From a candidate division TM6 bacterium GW2011_GWE2_41_16 (GTDB taxonomy: Bacteria > Babelota > Babeliae > Babelales > Babelaceae), in the NCBI GenBank assembly GCA_000996695.1, contig LCAT01000002.1, positions 20,061-84,060 of the forward strand: a DNA stretch of 64,000 bases, given 5' to 3'. How positions within the stretch are numbered: the stretch's first letter is position 1; every line of letters begins with the position of its first letter. The notes beneath the pieces were generated by a model. The model was not told where the DNA came from and did not search any database. It was given only the letters and a program-made list of their open reading frames with translations. The position numbers were made by a program, and so were the translations under genes. This document shows positions 18,201 to 24,947 of the stretch, piece after piece.

Positions 18201-19474
18201 TGATTTACAGGTGGCACAAGATCTGTTACATGATCAATATAGGATGTTCCGTCTGAGCGAACTGATGAAGCAAAATAGAGAGCACCAGTACCTTCATAAA
18301 TAATGTTTGCATGATCCGTCGAGTACACATCAACATCCGCATCACCATCAATAATCAGAGCTGATGGGTTACGATCTTTTATGATCGTACTGATAGGACG
18401 ATTGTTTACATATAATGGATTAACAACCGGCAAAGGGCTTGGCGTCAAATTTGGACCATCAACAAAATATTGTAAATATGAGCCAGTTTGAATTCTGATG
18501 TTACCTTTTTGACCAACTATAAAGCCGTTATCGCGTACGTATGTTGGACCAACAACACGCCATGGATTTGCTCTCAGCTGCGTGTAAGTACGATTTTGGT
18601 TGTATACAAGTAATCCTGCAAATGATGCCCCAGCTGTAGGAGTTTTTGTTTGAATTTCGAGAGCTGTACCTACGAGTGTTGTCCAATCGATATCGCCATA
18701 ACTCGTCGTATTTATTGTAGCGTTGTTATTTACCTGAGCCTGAACTAAAAAGCCTCCACGATCTAACACGCCAAGTTTTAAACGACCGGTGTTTGCATTG
18801 GCATTTGTTGCATCAAGCATTATGCCTGCTGAATTTGTAGAAGCCGCTGCACCAATAAAGGTTACGGTAGAATCATTACCAACAACAAAGCTCACATCAT
18901 TGTTTGATGCGATTGAATTACGCTTAACAAGTACAAGCGTATCTGCAGGACCAGTTGCCGTATGACCTGCTGTATTTATAAGCAGATGAGCTCCAGCGCC
19001 TGTTACACCACCGTTAGAGAAATCGGTAGTCATTAAATCTGTGCCATTAAACACAAGCTGACCAGTTGTTGCACCGGTTCCTGCAGCAGTCACCGTAACA
19101 GCAAAATTATCGGGAGTTGCGGTTGCCGTATTGAGTACGCCTTCAAATGTCACATTTTGAGAAAAATTCAAAGTGATGGTGTTGCTAGCGCCAATAGTAA
19201 AGTGCAGCCCACACAAATTTGGGGTCAACACTGCGGGATCTGGCGAAAGAGCAACCGGACCACCAGCGGTTATATTAATGGTACGACTTGCAGCAGTTGC
19301 ATCGACAATAACGTGTCCGTTAAACTGACAGTTACCAGCAATATTAATATCATCGGCAACTGTACCTGCCGGAATCACGCCGGTCCAGACGGTTACAGCT
19401 CCCAACGGCAGTGTGAAAAACAAAGCCGTAACGGCCAAAGCCGTGAGAGATTTAAGGAGAAATTTCATTCTCAT
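15239..19474 (-). CDS. Large secreted beta-rich surface protein
   Basis: 1411 aa. A signal peptide (MKFLLKSLTALAVTALFFTL, cleavage near GAVTVW) is preceded by AGAAGGAAGGG. The body is rich in Thr, Asn, Gly and Val, with recurring short strands (ITLNFSQNVTFEG, GLHFTIGASNT), typical of right-handed beta-helix adhesins. Only a few cysteines are present, and no obvious C-terminal autotransporter barrel is seen (it ends SYYSLVA). It could be an adhesin, a passenger domain secreted otherwise, or a surface-layer protein. It is followed by an outer-membrane barrel gene that could act as partner; that is inference. Confidence 0.75.
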   Translation of the reverse strand: MRMKFLLKSLTALAVTALFFTLPLGAVTVWTGVIPAGTVADDINIAGNCQFNGHVIVDATAASRTINITAGGPVALSPDPAVLTPNLCGLHFTIGASNTITLNFSQNVTFEGVLNTATATPDNFAVTVTAAGTGATTGQLVFNGTDLMTTDFSNGGVTGAGAHLLINTAGHTATGPADTLVLVKRNSIASNNDVSFVVGNDSTVTFIGAAASTNSAGIMLDATNANANTGRLKLGVLDRGGFLVQAQVNNNATINTTSYGDIDWTTLVGTALEIQTKTPTAGASFAGLLVYNQNRTYTQLRANPWRVVGPTYVRDNGFIVGQKGNIRIQTGSYLQYFVDGPNLTPSPLPVVNPLYVNNRPISTIIKDRNPSALIIDGDADVDVYSTDHANIIYEGTGALYFASSVRSDGTSYIDHVTDLVPPVNQYSGAHGAGTIMFSVEAPLSLQGTALNQSAIEILSLEVDPTGDDVLSTGAAGNFPKRTFDTDVNGDYNQYGVGCFMINNMAISVNTNLKHTDEIHQVYRGNDPYQSAPCYIGGETWWLINPAEPVPTQTQHPRPRFMLVNSTVHFHSNMASTGVDWNMPECQLPTPGANNSFVITYGNGLQLDQGTGRTLIFGTEVGATASDYNTIINADSHIDVMQLFPIAGTPVQLLTLQTALNSSSITEGLTSPSGTSVHQWFLGSKSNFSIGSNVDAVTDGINPDTGAAFTLTTEPTVYVSGDYYSFESAGGTIHDIASSATTGEGGIFVDLQGAFELNPANRANFKVMVAQSRNGIVNLPVRNAFFNDMVGKANTYIDLSAATGNTEIIAAGAYLSDYTFDWANVNKDYTGLYGGTTQYVPYEFGTVPAAGNLTAVTDANLVGLPQINGTVDQFQVLNSRLGDQPGFRIGGFVREFLMFPAADQAITPTAFLVVEDGGFLGLGSASRTTDSDFGYIKLGTSGVTLVPNGTCKVLLNQDLIVEKQGVAAILPGPDFGASEEQYCYIYSDVPREIRIREGGIFDLSALTSTNQQVLFGGNVRLVAEPGAIILLGQGVNHFTDTSIFRCEHSQVDTSTFTSLTQLDPYRVQICATGLDEDAYATLKFSEKARLELPRNSFLSVESAGERVVSNAGPVSTDDVVIMDADYTTRVEFLFNDNAGMAMGDSADYGGAFQVGNTTDETTEEVTPEVSFRLNLDGPDTFVQLGSQSFFGTGVGMVSKPDTNTSAWTVNDLFNLGTITFRINGELRHAEIFPTSDKYATLLAIGAGKIPVEEAAYIFTNPTTLTNISMLGGGNVILSTPTVATAAYAPVVLTTAGTISARYAAGIMASTDVILDPSMTSLYATPTTAAGFFGQITANNYTSQITTRAEVTRAFDNTIKTVFILDDVIKRENNRRIRGLNTVADPEKSLELGDVGVIWDTVHEAASYYSLVA

Positions 19475-19834
19475 AAACCCTTCCTTCTTTTAAAAAAACA
19501 CATATGTACAGGCACCACGCCTTACAGTTTGCTTAACTCATGCATATCGCAAGATTCACTAAGAAATGCACTTTCGCATGTCGATCTGGGGATGCGATTA
19601 TAGCGAAGCCCATTTAGTTATGCTCTCTCGTGATTACGGATGGTGCCTTTTGATGGGCATAAACCGTGAGCGTGTTTGAGCGTGCCTAAATGGCGGTTGC
19701 CATAATAATCAAATTGGTGCAAGTCAAAGTGGCGAATGCCATAAATCAAATGTTCAGCCTGAAACGTAGACACCCTACATAAAAAAGTCAATACAAAAAA
19801 AAGAAGAAAAAAGAGCTTTATAAACCGTGATTTT
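19475..19834. other. Spacer between potD and the surface protein gene
   Basis: 360 nt with no convincing gene. It holds a palindromic element (19690-19741) and the Shine-Dalgarno region of the downstream surface protein gene (~19480-19490). A short ORF on the minus strand crosses it but overlaps potD in another frame and is made largely of repeat sequence. Confidence 0.6.
19690..19741 (-). repeat. Palindromic element, intergenic copy
   Basis: The minus-strand reading TGGCATTCGCCACTTTGA then CTTGCACCAATTTGATTATTA matches the in-gene copies in dnaX, the 291-aa membrane protein and the Omp85 gene. It is bounded by TGGCGGTTGCCA on one side and TGGCGAATGCCA on the other, so both ends of the unit may be palindromic. 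Confidence 0.75.
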
Positions 19835-20971
19835 TTATGACCGAGTCGCTTTAAGAGCCACCCAAAGACGGTATTTTTCTTGATCAGACAAAAATGCCTT
19901 AAAAAACATGAGCTTTTGTTGATGCTCACGTGCTATAGCACGAAGCTTGAGTTGCGATACATCCAGCTCAATTGAATCAAGATAGCTTTCGCACGCAGGA
20001 AAGAACGAAAATTTTTCAAAATGCTTTACCACAGACTCCGGAGAACTCATATAGTTAATAAACGCATACACTAAATCATCTTTTTTGCTTGCTCCAGGGA
20101 GCGCAAAATTTTCGATAGTAGCATACGTGCCTTCTTGTGGAACAATAAACTCGAACGCATCATTATTTTTTATACCTTGCCACATTTGCGCAGTCGTTGT
20201 AACAGCAAGAGGCGAATTTCCGGTAATCAAAAAATAATCAGCCCTGAACGATGAATATGCCTCAACCCATGAACGCTGTCTTACGAGTAATTGCAACAAA
20301 TTATTATACTGAGGACCAAGCTCTTCACCACGATTACGTAAATACAAAGCCCCAAAAGAAAATATTTCTAACGGATCTGAGGTCATTACCACGGAGTAAC
20401 CCTGTGGGCAACAATCAAACAATGCGCCCCAGCCCTTGTTTTCAAAAAAATTTTTAACTTGTTTTTTATTTAAACCACGAAAATTGCGCTGCTGTGCGAA
20501 ATAATCAACATTTACGCCAAGACCATATAACTCCCATGCCCATGGCACGGTATATTCATTGTGCTGATCAAAAGGCAGATTAAGAAGATGCTGATTTATA
20601 TGCGATAAAAATGTAATTTTGCTTTTATCTATTTTCTTAAGCAGACCTTCTTTTTTGAGTTTTTCAACGGCGTAATCAGAAGGTATGATCAGATCATACC
20701 CATCACCTTGGGATGAAAGTAATTTTTTATGCAGTTCTTCGTTTGTAGTATAAAAATTTAAAAAAACTTTTATACCCGTTTCTTTTTCAAACGCTCTCAC
20801 ACGGGCAATATCAAACATGTTGCCCCAGGTAAACACCGTAATAAATGGTCGCTCAAAACGCATTGAGAGCCATGACGTAAGGCGAGGTATAGACAGTAAA
20901 CCTATGCCCACGGCGATCCAAAAGACCACAATCGCACTGCGTAACATAAAAACTTTAAGTACATTCATCAC
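19835..20971 (-). CDS. potD: Spermidine/putrescine ABC transporter, substrate-binding protein
   Basis: 378 aa, family 1 polyamine-binding protein. An N-terminal hydrophobic segment (VVFWIAVGIGLL) acts as signal or anchor; VFTWGNMFDIARVRAFEKETGIKV and the DLIIPSDYAV segment are typical of PotD. It would deliver polyamines to PotABC. Last gene of a minus-strand operon, 5 nt after potC. Confidence 0.93.
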   Translation of the reverse strand: MMNVLKVFMLRSAIVVFWIAVGIGLLSIPRLTSWLSMRFERPFITVFTWGNMFDIARVRAFEKETGIKVFLNFYTTNEELHKKLLSSQGDGYDLIIPSDYAVEKLKKEGLLKKIDKSKITFLSHINQHLLNLPFDQHNEYTVPWAWELYGLGVNVDYFAQQRNFRGLNKKQVKNFFENKGWGALFDCCPQGYSVVMTSDPLEIFSFGALYLRNRGEELGPQYNNLLQLLVRQRSWVEAYSSFRADYFLITGNSPLAVTTTAQMWQGIKNNDAFEFIVPQEGTYATIENFALPGASKKDDLVYAFINYMSSPESVVKHFEKFSFFPACESYLDSIELDVSQLKLRAIAREHQQKLMFFKAFLSDQEKYRLWVALKATRS

Positions 20972-20976
20972 GCCCC

Positions 20977-21777
20977 CTAAAATAGTTTTGCTCGCGAGTT
21001 ATACGAATAAAATACCATCACCAAAGACCCACTAAACATCAGTAAAACTGCCGACAAAGCGTTAACCGTCGGTGATACTTCTGCTCGCATAAGCGAGAGC
21101 AAATACAGAGGAAGAGTTTGCGTAGTGCTGCCTGAACAAAAATATGCAAGCACAAAATCATCGAACGATATCATAAACACAAATAACCCTGTTGCGATAA
21201 CCGACGAGCGCAACAGAGGAAAGGTAACAAAGCGAAAGGTCTCAATAGCAGAAGCACCCAGATCGTATGATGCTTCAGTAAGACGATTATCAAGCTCACT
21301 CAGCCGCGCAAACAAATTAGGGATCGCATAACCCATACCTAAAATGGTATGTGCAACAACAAGAGTTACTCGACCAAGTGGCACACCCAAAAATGAAAAT
21401 AATCCAAGCAGACCTACCGCAAACACAATTTCTGGAACAACAGTATTCACATAAAAAAATGTTGCTACTCGTTCAAAACGACGGCTTTGCGCGAGAAAAA
21501 AAATAAAAAATACACTGAAAATCAAACTCAAAACAGTCGCACACACCGCTATGAACATCGAGTTCATAACCGCTTCCCACAAATGAGTTGTACGCGCAAG
21601 TTCATGGTACCATTGCCAGGTAAAACCTGTCCATCGTGAAGGAAATGGCGCTTTATTAAAAGAAAAAATAATCAAAATAATGATCGGCATGTATAAAAAA
21701 GCGTACACACCCACAACAAAAAATCGTCCCAAATTTTTAACCATATGCGAACGCACTCGCAACAGTGTATCGACCAT
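20977..21777 (-). CDS. potC: Spermidine/putrescine ABC transporter permease
   Basis: 266 aa with about six membrane segments and the inner-membrane EAA loop EASYDLGASAIETFRFVTFPLL that docks on PotA. Typical PotC start (FFVVGVYAFLYMPIIILIIFSFN). It lies between potB and potD with short gaps. Confidence 0.94.
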   Translation of the reverse strand: MVDTLLRVRSHMVKNLGRFFVVGVYAFLYMPIIILIIFSFNKAPFPSRWTGFTWQWYHELARTTHLWEAVMNSMFIAVCATVLSLIFSVFFIFFLAQSRRFERVATFFYVNTVVPEIVFAVGLLGLFSFLGVPLGRVTLVVAHTILGMGYAIPNLFARLSELDNRLTEASYDLGASAIETFRFVTFPLLRSSVIATGLFVFMISFDDFVLAYFCSGSTTQTLPLYLLSLMRAEVSPTVNALSAVLLMFSGSLVMVFYSYNSRAKLF

Positions 21778-21790
21778 TTTTATTATTCTC

Positions 21791-22672
21791 CTACTTCAAC
21801 ATCTTGATCAAACGCACAATGCCCAGGTAACATACAAACGCACTCAGACCCAAAACAAGGCAACTGAGCACCGTAAAAGCTCCTCCAAGAGCTCCCGTGT
21901 TCTCGCCAAGCACAAGGTAAGATACTACGTTACCGACATACATTATTTTGTCACCGCCAAGTAACTCAGGGATAACGAATTCACCAAAAGAAGGCACAAA
22001 CACCATAAAAAATCCGGTAACTATGCCGCCTGCGGTCGAAGGAATAAGAATTTTCCAAATAGTTTGCCACCAGGTTGCACCGAGATCATATGAAGCTTCA
22101 ATCAGATCTCCATCAAAACGATCTAGTGCAGCGTATAGGGGTAAAATCATAAATGGTAGATAATAATACACCATCATCAAATACACGGCGAATGAGCTAT
22201 TAAGTAAGTGCAGCGGTTTACTGATAAGACCAACCGATTGTAAAAAAAGATTTAAAAAGCCCTCTTTCTCGAGCACAAAAAACCATGCAAAAATATGCAG
22301 TAAAAAATTGGTCCAGAACGGCAGCACAAGCAAAAAAAACAGCAATGGTTTAAACGAACCTGCACGAAAAACCAAATAATATGCAACAGGATATGCTACC
22401 AAAAAGCATACGCTCACGTTAAAAAACGCAAGCCAGAGCGATCGCAGGATAACCCATACGTAGGGCATAGAAAAAAAATATTTAAAAGAGGCGAACGAAA
22501 AACCGATCAAAGAGCCCTGAGAATTAAACACACTTACTGAAAAAAACAGTATTGCAAGCAGAGGCACAATAAAAAAAATTATTTGCCACAAAATTGCAGG
22601 TGTACCAAAAAAGAAGGGTAACTCGTTCTCTCCACGAAATCTGTTTGTCACGCACCGCATTAATCGTACCAT
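21791..22672 (-). CDS. potB: Spermidine/putrescine ABC transporter permease
   Basis: 293 aa integral membrane subunit with the EAA loop EASYDLGATWWQTIWKILIP. It pairs with PotC to form the import channel. It is separated from potA by ~145 nt containing a hairpin and repeat sequence, but the same direction and function suggest co-transcription. Confidence 0.94.
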   Translation of the reverse strand: MVRLMRCVTNRFRGENELPFFFGTPAILWQIIFFIVPLLAILFFSVSVFNSQGSLIGFSFASFKYFFSMPYVWVILRSLWLAFFNVSVCFLVAYPVAYYLVFRAGSFKPLLFFLLVLPFWTNFLLHIFAWFFVLEKEGFLNLFLQSVGLISKPLHLLNSSFAVYLMMVYYYLPFMILPLYAALDRFDGDLIEASYDLGATWWQTIWKILIPSTAGGIVTGFFMVFVPSFGEFVIPELLGGDKIMYVGNVVSYLVLGENTGALGGAFTVLSCLVLGLSAFVCYLGIVRLIKMLK

Positions 22673-22708
22673 TTTTTACTTCCCTCGCGTTGAATATGGC
22701 AACGCCAT

Positions 22709-22739
22709 GCCAGATAAGAGTGAATGCGTTTTATCTGGC
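22709..22739 (-). repeat. Hairpin between potA and potB
   Basis: GCCAGATAA (22709-22717) and TTATCTGGC (22731-22739) form a perfect stem. It is adjacent to a TGGCAACGCCA palindrome and to a repeat (~22740-22815, GACCGCACTATTTT...TTCATGATCAC) also found at 27994-28075. It has no T-run. Confidence 0.6.
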
Positions 22740-22817
22740 TAAAAGACCGCACTATTTTTTTCATGCTCAAATATACTTTTTGTCTATGATTCATGATCAC
22801 CCAATGAGCATAATTCT

Positions 22818-23912
22818 TTATTTCGCTATAACTACTGCATTTTCTTTTTGCCAGTGCAAAAAAACTTCATGATCGTAATCGATCACATCTTGTGGAAAAT
22901 GCTCTTCGTTTTGCTCAAACACCTGCACGGTCATACCGTTTTTTAAGCGTACATTGTATTGTGTTGATCGCCCATGATAAATAATACCTGAAACAATTCC
23001 AGAAAGCTTATTAGCAAAGGTAGGCAACTCACGACGCGATATAAAAAATTTTTCTGGACGCACACTTAAAAGAGCTTGTGTACCATCGATCATCCAAGGC
23101 TGTTTACGCGGAACTTGCACGATAGAACTTCCCAAGCCTTCAATATCAAAGGTAAACACATCATCACTTTGCGTATGCAAAGTTCCTTGCATAATATTGC
23201 TCGTACCTACAAAGTTTGCAACGAATGACGAAACCGGAAACTCATATATTTCTTTGGGAGTACCAACCTGTTCAATTTCACCATTTTCATTCATAATCGC
23301 CATTTGATCAGCAACCGTTAACGCTTCAAACTGATCATGCGTCACATACACAAACGTTGTTTTTAGTTTATCTTGCAGCTCTATGAGCTCTATAAGCATT
23401 TTCTCACGTAATTTAAAGTCGAGCGCGGCAAGAGGCTCATCGAGTAAAAGAACTTCTGGTTCATTAATAATTGCACGTGCAATCGCAACGCGTTGTTGTT
23501 GGCCGCCAGAAAGTTCACTAATAGGTTTTTGCAAATGCGCTTGCAAACCAAAAGATGACAAAATTTTACCTACGCGTTCCGCAATATATTCTTCAGATTT
23601 GCCTTTAACACGTGGGCCATACGCAACATTATCGTACACCGTTAAATGGGGAAACAATGCATAGCTTTGAAAAATGGTATTCACCGAGCGTTTGTTGATC
23701 GGCATATCGGTAATATCTTGTTCACCTAAAAAAATACGCCCGCTATCTACTTTCTCAAAACCACCAATCAAACGTAACAGCGTAGTTTTTCCACAGCCAC
23801 TGGGGCCCAGCAATGCAAAAAATTTTCCTGCCGGAATCGTGAGTGAAATATTCTCAAAAATCGTTTCACCACGATACGTTTTAGCAACGCGATCAATACG
23901 AATACTTCTCAT
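22818..23912 (-). CDS. potA: Spermidine/putrescine ABC transporter ATPase
   Basis: 364 aa. Walker A GPSGCGKT (36-43), signature LSGGQ (134-138), Walker B with DEP (158-160) and the H-loop (YVTHDQ) are intact, with a C-terminal TOBE regulatory domain. It powers polyamine import. The start overlaps the upstream membrane-protein gene by 4 nt (ATGA) and is preceded by AAGGAGG. Confidence 0.96.
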   Translation of the reverse strand: MRSIRIDRVAKTYRGETIFENISLTIPAGKFFALLGPSGCGKTTLLRLIGGFEKVDSGRIFLGEQDITDMPINKRSVNTIFQSYALFPHLTVYDNVAYGPRVKGKSEEYIAERVGKILSSFGLQAHLQKPISELSGGQQQRVAIARAIINEPEVLLLDEPLAALDFKLREKMLIELIELQDKLKTTFVYVTHDQFEALTVADQMAIMNENGEIEQVGTPKEIYEFPVSSFVANFVGTSNIMQGTLHTQSDDVFTFDIEGLGSSIVQVPRKQPWMIDGTQALLSVRPEKFFISRRELPTFANKLSGIVSGIIYHGRSTQYNVRLKNGMTVQVFEQNEEHFPQDVIDYDHEVFLHWQKENAVVIAK

Positions 23913-24784
23913 GATTCCTCCTTATTATGGCGTTCGCCATTTTGACTTACACCAATTTGATCATTAATCGCACTTTCAGATTGATAAGTAGAAGTGCATT
24001 TTTTAGTGGTTTTTGTTATGGATCTTTTTTCTATTTGACGAGCAGCAAAAACAGGCACAATAATATCCGAGAATAAGCAAGGAACTATAACAGAAAGCAT
24101 GAGAAATAAAAACATGGGTCCCATAATAGTTACCCAGCCCTCAAATCCAAATGACACCATATAAAAGAGTGCCGCTAACGCTGATGAAAGTATATGAAAA
24201 AAGTGCATACCAATACCATATAACGAATATTGACGAACACGTTCACGCTCAAGAGCATAGGCACAGCACAGTCCAATAATGGCAAAAATAACCATATTCA
24301 AAAAATCGAGAGGATAGAAAAAACAAATATGCATGTCCATCGGCATTCCCAGCAATACGCCGCTTGCAGCGGGCAATATCACATCAGAAATAGTACAAAG
24401 CACCATGGGCCCAAAAATAGAAACAGCGTATCCGACTACATAATGCTTTGAAAAACGCATAAACATAATGTGCGAGCCAATAACCGCAAAAAGAATATGC
24501 ATGTAATGAAACACGTGAAAAAGCATGTGATAGCCATGGACAACATGACTGGTAGTATGCCCTGATAAAAGAACCAAAAAATCACACGCACTTATGACCA
24601 CAAACCCGCATATCACCGATAACACCGTATAGGGTAAGTGACACAAAAGCTCGGCCCACAGCACACGCATCAAACTTTGTTTTTTGCCCAATGTACTTGC
24701 ATGGCCGCAGGCGCATGGTATAGAAACGCCGGATGATTTTTTATCCTCGTTACCCGAGGAAAAGTCATGATGACAACAACCCAT
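23909..24784 (-). CDS. Cys/His-rich integral membrane protein, function unknown
   Basis: 291 aa. The N-terminus is MGCCHHDF followed by CACGHAST, a possible metal site, then about six to seven membrane segments containing many His residues (HVVHGYHMLFHVFHYMHILF). No family recognised. It is translationally coupled to potA (ATGA overlap), so it belongs to the pot operon and may act in the same uptake process. The last ~20 residues (SESAINDQIGVSQNGERH) come from a dispersed palindromic element. Confidence 0.75.
   Translation of the reverse strand: MGCCHHDFSSGNEDKKSSGVSIPCACGHASTLGKKQSLMRVLWAELLCHLPYTVLSVICGFVVISACDFLVLLSGHTTSHVVHGYHMLFHVFHYMHILFAVIGSHIMFMRFSKHYVVGYAVSIFGPMVLCTISDVILPAASGVLLGMPMDMHICFFYPLDFLNMVIFAIIGLCCAYALERERVRQYSLYGIGMHFFHILSSALAALFYMVSFGFEGWVTIMGPMFLFLMLSVIVPCLFSDIIVPVFAARQIEKRSITKTTKKCTSTYQSESAINDQIGVSQNGERHNKEES
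23927..23998 (-). repeat. Palindromic element, copy 2, in a coding 3' end
   Basis: TGGCGTTCGCCATTTTGA then CTTACACCAATTTGATCATTA, near-identical to the dnaX copy. Translated on the minus strand it gives AINDQIGVSQNGERHNK, close to the DnaX tail AINDQIDVNQNGECHKK. Confidence 0.8.
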
Positions 24785-24947
24785 AAAAAACCCTCATAGA
24801 AACAATCAAAATACAATTTTTTAGCATAAAATGTTTCACACAAAAATCAAAATTTGTGGCATGCGCCATTTTTTATTTTTGCTCATTTTTTTATTAATTA
24901 TATGTCTAAATAACAACGTTGGCACGTATGTTTGAGCAAATTTTACT

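Noticed and set aside
19618..19929. Minus-strand ORF downstream of potD
   Set aside because: Overlaps potD in another frame and consists largely of palindromic repeat.
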